Shown here: positions 9,300-18,365 of the stretch, piece by piece
Layout of the letters: the number at the start of each line of letters is the position of its first letter
How positions within the stretch are numbered: the first letter of the stretch is position 1
NCBI RefSeq assembly: GCF_003226565.1
Contig: NZ_QKOE01000001.1
Span: 310,001-374,000 of the forward strand
Reading direction: 5' to 3'
DNA from: Parazoarcus communis SWub3 = DSM 12120
GTDB lineage: Bacteria; Pseudomonadota; Gammaproteobacteria; Burkholderiales; Rhodocyclaceae
DNA length: 64,000 nt
The notes under the pieces: generated by a model
Seen by the model: only the letters and a program-made list of their open reading frames with translations
What the model was told of the DNA's origin: nothing
The model's database searches: none
Translations under genes and position numbers: made by a program

Positions 9300-9305
9300 T
9301 ACAAT
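9300..9305 (+). promoter_or_regulatory. candidate -10 element for argB
   Basis: TACAAT lies 26 bases before the argB start and just after the hsp20 terminator. The -35 at 17 bases (TTTTTG) is poor, so this is tentative. Confidence 0.3.
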
Positions 9306-9319
9306 CGCAACATCGTTAG

Positions 9320-10234
<915 letters not shown>

Positions 10235-10247
10235 GCGCCTACCAACA

Positions 10248-10550
10248 ATGCGTATTTCACCGTTCGAGACCCGAACCATCCTTCAGACAGCCCGTCGTGA
10301 ATTTGGCGAGCAGGTAGAGGTCTGGCTGTTCGGGTCTCGGACAGACGACGCACGACACGGCGGCGACCTGGATCTGATGGTGATTGTCAGCCATCCCGTA
10401 CCCAATAAAGCGGAACAAGCCGCCAGGTTTGCCGCATCTTTGCAGTGGCAACTCGGGGATCAGAAGATCGACGTCATCATTGATGATGGCGAAAGCCTTA
10501 TGCCGGTTCATCGCGCGGCAAGGCAGGCAGGAATGCCACTTCGATGTTGA
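10248..10550 (+). CDS. MNT-type nucleotidyltransferase, module 1
   Basis: The 100-residue protein is a minimal nucleotidyltransferase. It has the G-S-R motif at residues 29-31, the G-G-D-L-D-L pair of metal-binding aspartates (D40, D42) and a third acidic residue at D75. Paired MNT proteins of HEPN/MNT toxin-antitoxin systems modify the HEPN partner, for example by AMPylation, and so neutralise it. The downstream HEPN gene overlaps its 3' end by 7 bases, which indicates translational coupling. The start is the ATG at 10248, 13 bases after argB. A near twin of this module lies about 2 kb downstream on the other strand. Confidence 0.88.
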   Translation: MRISPFETRTILQTARREFGEQVEVWLFGSRTDDARHGGDLDLMVIVSHPVPNKAEQAARFAASLQWQLGDQKIDVIIDDGESLMPVHRAARQAGMPLRC

Positions 10551-11044
10551 ATCATGTACCCGAAGCTCTCCCCGCCTTTGCCCATACCTGGCGCATCGTG
10601 CTCAAGGAAGCAGAACTGCTCCGTCGAACCCGTGACCGCCTGTTTCAGCAGACGATCGATGCCGCATGGGTCTCAACACTGGACGGCAACGATGCGCTGG
10701 GTGAGCAAGTCGAAGCCTTTGCCGCGCGTTACAGCAGACTACAGGATACGATCGGGGACAAACTGCTACCTCGCCTGCTCGAGCTTGTCGGACAACACAG
10801 CCGAACGCTGATCGACACCCTCAATCAGGCAGAACGACTCGGCCTGCTACCCGATGCCCGGGAATGGCTGACATGGAGAAACCTGCGCAACAGTTTAATC
10901 CATGAGTACGTTGAGGATCCAAGGCTCTTCGCCGACGCGCTGAACGCAGCAAACCGCTTTTCAAGCGGCCTGCTTGCCGTCGTTGCAGCCATAGCGCATT
11001 GGCTGGAAACACTGCATCTGCCGCCCGACGTCATCGACATCTGA
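10544..11044 (+). CDS. HEPN-domain protein, module 1 (putative toxin)
   Basis: The 166-residue, mostly helical product carries R-N-S-L-I-H at residues 115-120, which fits the HEPN R-x4-H RNase signature, followed by Y122. HEPN proteins paired with MNT enzymes act as RNases that stop growth unless modified by the partner. The arrangement (MNT first, HEPN second, overlapping) matches that class. The exported beta-helix gene starts four bases after its stop and may be read from the same transcript. The toxin role is inferred from family; no target can be named. Confidence 0.83.
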   Translation: MLNHVPEALPAFAHTWRIVLKEAELLRRTRDRLFQQTIDAAWVSTLDGNDALGEQVEAFAARYSRLQDTIGDKLLPRLLELVGQHSRTLIDTLNQAERLGLLPDAREWLTWRNLRNSLIHEYVEDPRLFADALNAANRFSSGLLAVVAAIAHWLETLHLPPDVIDI

Positions 11045-11047
11045 CTC

Positions 11048-12208
11048 ATGCAAGTCCGTACCCGGCTGATCTCCCGAGCGCTTGCAGCCGTTCTGCTGAT
11101 TGGAACCGGGCTCAGCACAGTCAGTGCCGCAGTCATCACCGTCGGCCCAGACGAGGCCATCCGCCACCTATCGGACGCAGCGCGTATCGCCAGGGACGGT
11201 GACATCGTGTTGATCAAGGCAGGCACTTACCGTGGAGATGTCGCCGTCTGGCAACAGAAGAAGCTCGAAATCCGCGGCGTAGGGGGTCGCCCAGTACTGG
11301 TCGCAGACGGAATGCATGCAGAAGGCAAGGCCATCTGGGTGTTTCGCGACGGCGAGTTCGAGGTGGACAACATCGAGTTCCGCGGCACCCGGGTGCCTGA
11401 TGGCAACGGTGCCGGCATCCGCTTCGAGCGCGGCCGCCTGACCGTACGCAATTGCGTGTTCGATGACAATCAGAACGGTCTCCTGACCGCCAACTTCGAG
11501 GATACCGAACTCCACATTCACGACAGTGTGTTCAGCAACGCACCGCGCAATGGCAACCAACTGGCTCACCTGCTGTACGTTGGCCGCATTGGACAGGTGA
11601 CGATCGAAGGCTCCCGCTTCCATAACGGCTTTGAGGGACACCTGATCAAATCGCGCGCCCGGCGCAGCGACATTCGCTACAACCTGATCGTGGACGGCCC
11701 CGGCGGTGAGGCCTCATACGAGATCGATCTGCCAAACGGTGGCGACGCCTCGCTGGTGGGCAACGTCATTGGCCAGAGTGCAAGCAGTCAGAATCCGGTC
11801 ATGGTGGCGTATGGTGCGGAAGGGCCGATCTGGCCAGGAAGCCGACTGCGGATGGCGCACAATACGCTCATCCATACCGGTTGGCGCCCTGCCTGGTTTG
11901 TACGCGCCTGGCCAGACAAACTCCCCCCCGACACACCGATCATCACCCGCAACAATCTGCACGCGGGCCTGGGCATCTTCACCACCACCCTGCCAGGCGA
12001 TCATGCTGGCAACCTCGCACTGCCCGTCAGCCTGCTGTCTCCCGACATACTGGACTTCACCGGCCCCTTTGGCTCAATCACCCGCAGGTTCAGTGTCGCG
12101 CTGGAAGGGACGCCTGAAGAAGACCTGCGCCCCACGGCAGCTTTCGCCTTCCCCGTCGGCACCTCGCCCCGCGCGCCATCGACCTCACCCACGCCTGGGG
12201 CTTTCTAG
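11048..12208 (+). CDS. exported right-handed beta-helix protein
   Basis: The 386-residue protein begins with a signal peptide (basic start, A-A-V-L-L-I-G-T-G core, cleavage about residue 27, S-A-A). The body shows repeated short strands with asparagine turns (for example V-R-N-C-V-F-D-D-N, I-R-Y-N-L-I-V-D-G, A-H-N-T-L-I-H), typical of parallel beta-helix (PbH1/CASH) folds of polysaccharide lyases and epimerases. The C-terminal 40 residues are proline-rich. No catalytic set can be assigned. Its position beside the exopolysaccharide locus suggests a glycan-acting periplasmic or secreted protein, but it also sits between two MNT/HEPN pairs, starting four bases after one of them. Confidence 0.75.
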   Translation: MQVRTRLISRALAAVLLIGTGLSTVSAAVITVGPDEAIRHLSDAARIARDGDIVLIKAGTYRGDVAVWQQKKLEIRGVGGRPVLVADGMHAEGKAIWVFRDGEFEVDNIEFRGTRVPDGNGAGIRFERGRLTVRNCVFDDNQNGLLTANFEDTELHIHDSVFSNAPRNGNQLAHLLYVGRIGQVTIEGSRFHNGFEGHLIKSRARRSDIRYNLIVDGPGGEASYEIDLPNGGDASLVGNVIGQSASSQNPVMVAYGAEGPIWPGSRLRMAHNTLIHTGWRPAWFVRAWPDKLPPDTPIITRNNLHAGLGIFTTTLPGDHAGNLALPVSLLSPDILDFTGPFGSITRRFSVALEGTPEEDLRPTAAFAFPVGTSPRAPSTSPTPGAF

Positions 12209-12254
12209 CACACCAGGCCGGTGCACCAGGACTGACTCCGGGCAGTCACTCCCC

Positions 12255-12764
12255 CTACTGAGCACCAATCGCTGCCAGTTCCAGCCCAGGATGGGCTACA
12301 ACAAGCTTTGCGTACAAACGCAGAAGCAGCTGGCAAAGCTCGTCTGCCGCACCAAGAGCAAGATTCAAATTTGCTGCATTCCGCTCTGGATCATCCGGGT
12401 AGTCATGCGTGAAGCGGTTCCGGACCTCCCTCAAATACTGCCAATGCTCAACGCTGTCGAGAAACCCCAATTGCTCAAGGCGATTGAGCTTATCCAACAT
12501 TGGACGGGTCTCGAAAGGCTCCTCCAGATAGTCGAGTAGTGATGGCAGCAACCTGGCACCGAGCACATCCTGCAACTTGCTGAACCGGAGAATAAACTGA
12601 TCGACGTCCCGGATCTGGTCATCGGTCAAGGCCAGGAACCGGGCTTCATCAAACGGTGACAGCGAGGCCAGTGCCCTCATCGCGTTGCGCATGTGATGTA
12701 CATGCCGCTCAGCCTGACGCCAGGCATCTTGCAGACGCAGAGTCGAAACAGGTAGCGCGTTCAT
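12255..12764 (-). CDS. HEPN-domain protein, module 2 (putative toxin)
   Basis: The 169-residue helical product carries R-N-R-F-T-H at residues 115-120, followed by D-Y, exactly the same positions as the motif in the other HEPN protein of this window. Both proteins also share a central R-F/Y-S-(K/R)-L-Q-D segment. Its start overlaps the stop of the upstream MNT gene by four bases (ATGA). This is the second copy of the two-gene toxin-antitoxin arrangement, facing the first across the beta-helix gene. Function is inferred from family. Confidence 0.83.
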   Translation of the reverse strand: MNALPVSTLRLQDAWRQAERHVHHMRNAMRALASLSPFDEARFLALTDDQIRDVDQFILRFSKLQDVLGARLLPSLLDYLEEPFETRPMLDKLNRLEQLGFLDSVEHWQYLREVRNRFTHDYPDDPERNAANLNLALGAADELCQLLLRLYAKLVVAHPGLELAAIGAQ

Positions 12765-13066
12765 AGCCGGACTCCCGTCGCTTTCGCGATGCTGAAGATG
12801 GGCGGGCGATGCCGTCTGGACGGATAATCAACCAACAAGTCGATACGCTGCTCTCCAATCCTGCGTTTCAGTCTGGACAGGAAATCCACTTCTGCTCTGA
12901 CAAGATCCTTAACGGACTCATCCGCAGTCACCAGGTACAGATCGATATCCCCACCGCGCTTCGTATCATCGACGCGCGACCCAAATAGCCGGAGTTCAAC
13001 GTACGGACCAAACACCTCCGCCGCCGTGCGACGTATCGCATCCACCTGCGCCTCGGTCAGCCTCAT
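12761..13066 (-). CDS. MNT-type nucleotidyltransferase, module 2
   Basis: The 101-residue protein has G-S-R at 29-31, G-G-D-I-D-L with D40 and D42, and a third acid at D76. The layout is almost identical to module 1, although overall sequence differs clearly. The ATG at 13066 is preferred because AGGAG lies eight bases upstream; a GTG nine bases earlier overlaps that site. It is the probable antitoxin of the HEPN protein that follows it with a 4-base overlap. Confidence 0.87.
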   Translation of the reverse strand: MRLTEAQVDAIRRTAAEVFGPYVELRLFGSRVDDTKRGGDIDLYLVTADESVKDLVRAEVDFLSRLKRRIGEQRIDLLVDYPSRRHRPPIFSIAKATGVRL

Positions 13067-13133
13067 CCTGCGCACTCCTGTTCATCCAAGGCCATGAAGA
13101 CTGGCCATGCAATGCTCAACAACATACACCCAC

Positions 13134-15572
13134 CTATCGGCGATCAGGCGCCCTCAGCCCCATCGCCACAAACATCAGCAGTAAAGCGAACACGGTCAAT
13201 CTCGGCGCATCCACCAGGCTATCGAAAGCGCCGACGATGAAAAAACCCAACAGCCCACCCGCAAGCGGCGGCCCGAGCGGATGCGCGGCACCTCCGCCAG
13301 CCGCGACGCGCAACAGTGCCATGCCAGATAGCAGGCTGAACGCCAGCAAGCCCAGCCACCCCTGCTCTACAAAGTAGTGCAGCCAGAGGTTTTTTGCATG
13401 CCACGGCAGGTGATGACGGTCGCTGCTGAAAAACCAGAAATCACTGGCAGCCTCGAAACTGCCATTGTCGAGACGCTCACGCCCACTTGCATCGGCCAGG
13501 CTGAGATCATCAATCTCGACCAGACGCCCCCTGCTGGCATTTGCCACCGAGAACATCGTCAGCTTCGGCAACCATCCGCCGTCGTGTCCCAGGTCCCGGC
13601 GGTCGAGCACAAACTCAAACCTTTGCCAGGCAGGCCCACCCACCACCTTGAACTCATGCCCGGTGCACTCGTTGGCGTAAAGCAGATGCTTTCGGCACAC
13701 CTCAAGATGAACAGCGGCATCGCCTTCTGGCGCACGCGCATTCAGGCTGACCAGCAAGGGGGGCTCGATAGCCGGTGAAACCCGCTGCGAAACCCGGTAC
13801 AGCTCACCAAATCCGAGCACATGGCGTGGCCCACCGAGACGCAGGAAGTGTTGCCCGTCCTCGCGCACCACATGATGGCTACCCGGAAACTGACCGTCAG
13901 GTACCCGCCAGAAGTACCGCTCGGCAAACTGCCCCACGCCCACCCCTGTCAGCGCCTCCCTGTCCCCCTGAGGCAAGGAAGCCGCCAGTGACCAGTGCTG
14001 GAAACGCATCTCCAGATCCTCAGCCACGGTTTCGAAGCGCTTGCCCACGTAATAGGTATTGAATGTCACCACAATCAGCGCCACCGCCCCCAGAACGAGC
14101 AAAACCGGCACCCCGGACTGGACATCCGGTCGCCAGCAGTACTGCGGTCGGACGCGGACGAGCAACAGCGGGCCAAACAGCACGCCCACGCCAAGCGCAC
14201 CCGCCAGGCCTCCACTACCTTCGGACCAATACCAGGTCACCAGAACAGCGTTGAAGCCCATCCAGAGCACACTACCGAACGCCAGGCGTGCCGCCTGAGT
14301 GGCCCACCGCTCGCCCAACCCCAGCAGCAACACCATCCAGAAGCACACGACACTGACGCCATAAGCCAGGTAGACGCCCTTCGGCACCCACTGCATCGCA
14401 AGGATGCTCAACAAGCAGGCGACACCTGCGACAAGTGCAGCCCAAAGCAGATCGCGACGCTCCAGCAGGATCATCAGGGGCCCGGCGGCAAACACCGCAA
14501 GCGCCAGCCCCAGCATGGCGGCCAGGCCGCGATACCCGCCCGTCTGAAACACCGCACTCATCGCAAGCACACAGCCGGCGGCAAACCCGCTCCACCCCAA
14601 CGCAGCGCGGAGCGGGATACGGACGCCCTCCTGTCGCACCGCGGCCCGGAGCATCAGTGCCAGGGTCAATGCACCGCCCGCGGCAGCGCCAAGATAAAGC
14701 CCGCGGGAGAACGTCGTGAATGCCGCGTAAGCGACGACCCCCAGGATGCACAGCAAGGCCCCCAGACGAATCGGGTCGCGTTCGCGCAAGACTGCCCACA
14801 GCACGAAAGGCACGCCCAGTGCCAGCCAGCCATCCAGGGTGGCCCCACCGACATTCATTTCCCAGAACAGGGCAGTGGTGCGGTAATCGGACGCAAAATC
14901 GCTCAAGCCGGTGAACACCCACCGTTCCCAGACCGCCCCGAGCGATACCAGCAACACACCCAGCAGCACGCCACTCAACAGCATCCGCAACGCTTGTCCT
15001 GGCGCCTCGCGCATTGCCTGAACCAACAGCGGCAACAACAACACCGACAACAGCATGCCTTTGGCCAGCCGCACACCATTCAGCGGGCCATAGCCCACCA
15101 GCAAGGAAGGGTCAGTCCAGACCGACCACGCAGGCCACCAGTCGGTCGAGACCAGATAACTCGCGGACAGCAGCAGCAGGGCAATCAGGGACAAGGCACC
15201 GATCGCCCACTGACGCGGCTCCAGCGCCACACTCGCCCGCGAGCCCGCCGCACTCGCCCACAGCCCCCGGACGCCATGGGCGAGCAGGGCGGCAAACACC
15301 AAAGCGTCGCTTTCAGTCAGGTAGATCGCGCCGGTCCAGGCGGCCAGATCGATGACCGGCGACAATCCGGGTATCAGCAGCAGCCAGGCATACCGATGCG
15401 CCAGCATGGGCACGCAAAAAGCGCATGTCAGAAGAGCCGACCAACCGAGCCCCAGCGGATGTGTAGCAATGAACACACCCAGCCCGGACACGCCCGACAT
15501 CAACAGCAGCGCCGCCCCACAGCGGTTGGCAGCCGCCCCCAGGGGCGATGCCTTCTTCTTGTCGCTGAGCAT
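13134..15572 (-). CDS. O-antigen-ligase-like membrane protein with inserted beta-sandwich
   Basis: The protein has about 812 residues. The first 480 or so form around a dozen membrane helices. A soluble stretch of roughly 200 residues follows, rich in strands (V-S-L-N-A-R-A-P, F-E-F-V-L-D-R-R) and ending in D-N-G-S-F-E, which resembles carbohydrate-binding sandwich domains. Then come H-A-K-N-L-W-L-H and two more hydrophobic segments. The large periplasmic insert before the last helices is the layout of Wzy/WaaL-like polymerases and ligases. A GTG 18 bases upstream is an alternative start. It is the last gene of a minus-strand run with the TPR and exosortase-associated hydrolase genes, so a role in glycan polymerisation or attachment is likely. 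Confidence 0.68.
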   Translation of the reverse strand: MLSDKKKASPLGAAANRCGAALLLMSGVSGLGVFIATHPLGLGWSALLTCAFCVPMLAHRYAWLLLIPGLSPVIDLAAWTGAIYLTESDALVFAALLAHGVRGLWASAAGSRASVALEPRQWAIGALSLIALLLLSASYLVSTDWWPAWSVWTDPSLLVGYGPLNGVRLAKGMLLSVLLLPLLVQAMREAPGQALRMLLSGVLLGVLLVSLGAVWERWVFTGLSDFASDYRTTALFWEMNVGGATLDGWLALGVPFVLWAVLRERDPIRLGALLCILGVVAYAAFTTFSRGLYLGAAAGGALTLALMLRAAVRQEGVRIPLRAALGWSGFAAGCVLAMSAVFQTGGYRGLAAMLGLALAVFAAGPLMILLERRDLLWAALVAGVACLLSILAMQWVPKGVYLAYGVSVVCFWMVLLLGLGERWATQAARLAFGSVLWMGFNAVLVTWYWSEGSGGLAGALGVGVLFGPLLLVRVRPQYCWRPDVQSGVPVLLVLGAVALIVVTFNTYYVGKRFETVAEDLEMRFQHWSLAASLPQGDREALTGVGVGQFAERYFWRVPDGQFPGSHHVVREDGQHFLRLGGPRHVLGFGELYRVSQRVSPAIEPPLLVSLNARAPEGDAAVHLEVCRKHLLYANECTGHEFKVVGGPAWQRFEFVLDRRDLGHDGGWLPKLTMFSVANASRGRLVEIDDLSLADASGRERLDNGSFEAASDFWFFSSDRHHLPWHAKNLWLHYFVEQGWLGLLAFSLLSGMALLRVAAGGGAAHPLGPPLAGGLLGFFIVGAFDSLVDAPRLTVFALLLMFVAMGLRAPDRR

Positions 15573-15608
15573 CCGTCTCACAGCCGGCACACGGTCAGTG
15601 CCACCACA

Positions 15609-16355
15609 TCAGTCCGCAGCAGGTGCCGCTTGTGGATCGGGCTGGACTGCGTCCTCCACAGACTCGGGCATGGTCACCTCAGGAGAGGCCGACTCGACAA
15701 CCGGGACTGGATCGCGCCACTTTCCAGCGCGCCTCAGCTTGTCACGCAACCCCGGCAGTGGAAATCCCTGAGCATATGCGACATGCGCGCTCTCGAGCGC
15801 CTGATCGAACTTCTTGAGGTCGAAGTAGGCGAGCCCCAAGTTGTAATGGACATTGGCGTTGTTGGAGTCCAGCTCGCGGGCCTGCTCGAGTTTGGTGATG
15901 GCATCGGCTGGCTTGCCAGTCTGGATCAGATAAAGGCCATGAATGACCTTGACCATGGCATCGTCTGGACGAAAACGCTCCGCACGATCAAAACGGCATT
16001 CGATGGAGAACTGTACGCCTCCGGGACGGGCGTTTCGCTCCCGTACCGCAAACTTCATCATCGACATCAAGGCGCGGTGATGATTGGGATACACATTGAG
16101 GGTGTAATCCAGATCCCCCCCCGGCCCCATGGACGTGTTGCCCGCACGCAGTGACTCGACAGCGGGGGTGAAATGCACGTTCTCGACAATTGCCCGCTGC
16201 TGTGGCGTCGTCACGCGGTAGTCGTAGGGGCCGTAGTGGTTTCTGAACGGATCACCACAGGGCGAACCCGTCTGACCCTGCGCCTGCGACAGGCCGCTGA
16301 AGACCATCGAACACAGCAGTGTCGCCCAAATCGCAGCCACTTGCCTCCGCATCAT
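15609..16355 (-). CDS. exported TPR-repeat protein
   Basis: The protein has about 248 residues, with a signal peptide at the start (M-M-R-R-Q then a hydrophobic core, cleavage near A-Q-A). TPR helices are visible at about residues 150-215 (A-I-T-K-L-E-Q-A-R-E-L-D and V-H-Y-N-L-G-L-A-Y-F-D-L). The tail is acidic and proline-rich. GGAGTGGAG lies directly upstream of two adjacent ATGs. TPR proteins of this kind commonly scaffold polysaccharide assembly machinery in the periplasm; here it sits between the ligase-like gene and the exosortase-associated hydrolases in one apparent operon. Confidence 0.75.
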   Translation of the reverse strand: MMRRQVAAIWATLLCSMVFSGLSQAQGQTGSPCGDPFRNHYGPYDYRVTTPQQRAIVENVHFTPAVESLRAGNTSMGPGGDLDYTLNVYPNHHRALMSMMKFAVRERNARPGGVQFSIECRFDRAERFRPDDAMVKVIHGLYLIQTGKPADAITKLEQARELDSNNANVHYNLGLAYFDLKKFDQALESAHVAYAQGFPLPGLRDKLRRAGKWRDPVPVVESASPEVTMPESVEDAVQPDPQAAPAAD

Positions 16356-16380
16356 CTCCACTCCCAAGGCTTCAGTTCGG

Positions 16381-17232
16381 TCATATTGACTTCGTCGCCA
16401 ACGCCTGCAACCAATTCACTGTCTGTCGAGCAACTTCATCCCGCCACTTCGCGCTCGAGAACGTGTGATCGGCATCCGCCATATGACAGGCATTGCGCAC
16501 CTGCGGCACATCAGCCCACGCGGGATCCGTCACAGCCTGCTCAAACTCGCGAGCGACATAATCGCGACCACTCAGCATCACCAGAAACGGACGTCCCGCC
16601 CGCTTCAGGGATTGCGCCATACGCGTAGGCAGGGGCGTGTTTGCGCCCTCATCGTCCTTCCTGGCAGTCACGACCATCTGATTGAGCCCGCCCAGCGACC
16701 GTCCAACGGAAACCCCGCCAGAAAGCAGCTTCTTCCAGAACGCCAGAGACAACAAGCGCTGGACGTAGTAGTACTTCAACATCGTCCGGGCTTGGCCGGC
16801 ATCCGTCTTCACCCAGGGGTTCAGCAACACGAGTCCAGCCACCCGATCATCCTGATGCGCGTAGAAGCACGCGGCACTGGCTCCATCGCACAATCCCCAC
16901 AGCACCACGCGACGCAGTGCCGGCTGGCGGACGAAGAATGCATCAACTGCAGCACGGATGTCGTCATCCACCTGTTCGAATGTCCTGGCCTCGCCTGTCG
17001 CGTCACCCATCCCCCGATAGTCGAAGCGCATGCAGGCAAACCCCGCTGCCGCAACCTGGCGGGACAGCAGCACGAACTGTCGGTGGCTTCCCGCGCGATA
17101 CTGCGGCCCTCCGACGATCACCAGTACGCCGGTCTCGGCGGGCTGCTCTGGCACAGCAACGACTGCTGGCAATGCCTCGCCCTGACAATCAAAGAAAAAA
17201 GCCGACTCGGTATACCCCGCTAGCGCAGACAT
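16381..17232 (-). CDS. exosortase A-associated hydrolase 1
   Basis: The 283-residue alpha/beta hydrolase matches the hydrolase 1 family of exosortase A loci (TIGR03100 type). The nucleophile elbow reads G-L-C-D-G at 113-117, so the nucleophile is probably Cys115 rather than serine. D224 (S-G-R-D-Y) and H256 (A-D-A-D-H-T-F) complete a plausible triad. The substrate is unknown; a thioesterase or acyl-release role would fit the acyl carrier protein two genes upstream. It overlaps the hydrolase 2 gene by 13 bases. Confidence 0.85.
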   Translation of the reverse strand: MSALAGYTESAFFFDCQGEALPAVVAVPEQPAETGVLVIVGGPQYRAGSHRQFVLLSRQVAAAGFACMRFDYRGMGDATGEARTFEQVDDDIRAAVDAFFVRQPALRRVVLWGLCDGASAACFYAHQDDRVAGLVLLNPWVKTDAGQARTMLKYYYVQRLLSLAFWKKLLSGGVSVGRSLGGLNQMVVTARKDDEGANTPLPTRMAQSLKRAGRPFLVMLSGRDYVAREFEQAVTDPAWADVPQVRNACHMADADHTFSSAKWRDEVARQTVNWLQALATKSI

Positions 17233-18047
17233 CCCAGCACCTCGTCCGTACAGGCCAGCAAATCTGGCGCCAGTTCGATTTCCTGAGTCTGCCAGAAGGC
17301 GGGCCCCTGGACCACGCGCAGTATCGGCGCAAGACCCGCATCAACCTGCTTCTGCCCCCAGACAGATACCCCGGGAGAAGGCCCAACCCCGGCTTCCGCA
17401 CGAAGCTCGATCAATGCGACAGGCCCACGATATCCGATCGGCAAGGACACACTGGCAGCCTCAAGACCACGCGCCAGCCCGGGCGAAAGCAGATAGCCGG
17501 CAATCTCGACCCCCTGCCCCCCCGCCAGTGCCGCACGCACCTGGGACATGACCGCACTGGCATCGGCATCGGCCAGCATTTCATTGGCCGCCTTCAGACG
17601 CAGGAACTGAGTGAGGTGCTGGCGCCCGTTGAGCACCGGCTGCCACATCAAAAGGCCCGCGGTTAACGCCTCCGTACGCCGCAGCCAGTCGGCCAGCAAC
17701 AGGCTGCCCGCCCGCAAGGACCAGAGCACAGGGGGCGCAGCCACGGCGTGTTGTTGCAACCACGAATGTGCCAACGTCAGATCATCAAGCCAATCGCCCC
17801 ACTCGGCCTCACCGAAGTCTCCATGACTATCGCCGCATCCCATGAGATCGACCTGCAGCACGGCCCAGCCCTGGCTGGCCATGCGCTCTGCCGCCAACGC
17901 GACCATTCGCCTGGACTTGTTCATTTCCTCGGCAAACGGCGGAACATGAAGCACTGCACCACGAGGCGCCCCCACCGGCCGTCTGAGCAGGCAGAAGCGT
18001 GTCCCCTTGCTCGTATCCAGATAGAAGGCCTCGCGAAGGATGGTCAA
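17220..18047 (-). CDS. exosortase A-associated hydrolase 2
   Basis: The 275-residue protein has the alpha/beta hydrolase fold of the hydrolase 2 family in exosortase A loci (TIGR03101 type), with G-A-V-L-H-V-P-P-F-A-E-E-M-N-K-S-R-R near the N-terminus. The position that should hold the nucleophile reads S-L-R-A-G (110-114), with arginine in place of serine or cysteine. It may therefore be non-catalytic, perhaps a partner of hydrolase 1. The start appears to be a TTG at 18047; the first ATG would remove over 40 conserved-looking residues. It follows the acyl carrier protein after 5 bases. Confidence 0.82.
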   Translation of the reverse strand: MTILREAFYLDTSKGTRFCLLRRPVGAPRGAVLHVPPFAEEMNKSRRMVALAAERMASQGWAVLQVDLMGCGDSHGDFGEAEWGDWLDDLTLAHSWLQQHAVAAPPVLWSLRAGSLLLADWLRRTEALTAGLLMWQPVLNGRQHLTQFLRLKAANEMLADADASAVMSQVRAALAGGQGVEIAGYLLSPGLARGLEAASVSLPIGYRGPVALIELRAEAGVGPSPGVSVWGQKQVDAGLAPILRVVQGPAFWQTQEIELAPDLLACTDEVLGCLR

Positions 18048-18052
18048 GACAG

Positions 18053-18301
18053 TCAGCCCAGCTTGCCTTCGACAAAACCGACCAGCGTTCCGACCGTCGC
18101 AAAGGTCGAGCCATCGATTTCGTCATCCTCGACGATGAAGCCAAAGCGCTCCTCCAGCAGATTCAACAGTCCCACCACCGCCATCGAATCGAGCTCCGGC
18201 ACCGCACCCAGCAGCGGCGTATCGAGCTCGAAACCCGTTGCACGCCCTCCCAGGCTCAACACCTCATCAACCACTGCCAGTACTTCTTTCTTGATATCCA
18301 A
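18053..18301 (-). CDS. acyl carrier protein, exosortase locus
   Basis: The 82-residue reading is a typical acyl carrier protein. The phosphopantetheine site is S39 in E-L-D-S-M, followed by the helix V-V-G-L-L-N-L-L-E-E-R-F-G. The start is taken as the TTG at 18301 because GGAG lies seven bases upstream and the domain begins there; an in-frame ATG at 18355 would add an unlikely 18-residue leader. It heads a minus-strand run with the two hydrolases, the TPR protein and the ligase-like protein, and faces the GNAT and ATP-grasp genes across a short divergent promoter region. Confidence 0.83.
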   Translation of the reverse strand: MDIKKEVLAVVDEVLSLGGRATGFELDTPLLGAVPELDSMAVVGLLNLLEERFGFIVEDDEIDGSTFATVGTLVGFVEGKLG

Positions 18302-18365
18302 TTCATGACTCCGTCTTGAGTTCGCGGCGTGACAGATTCTACTGTCACCCAACATCGCGCTCGCT

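Noticed and set aside
13995-16154. 719-codon plus-strand open frame opposite the ligase-like and TPR genes
   Set aside because: Its product is rich in H, Q, R and P with no domains and it is antisense to two convincing membrane and TPR genes; typical of high-G+C shadow frames.
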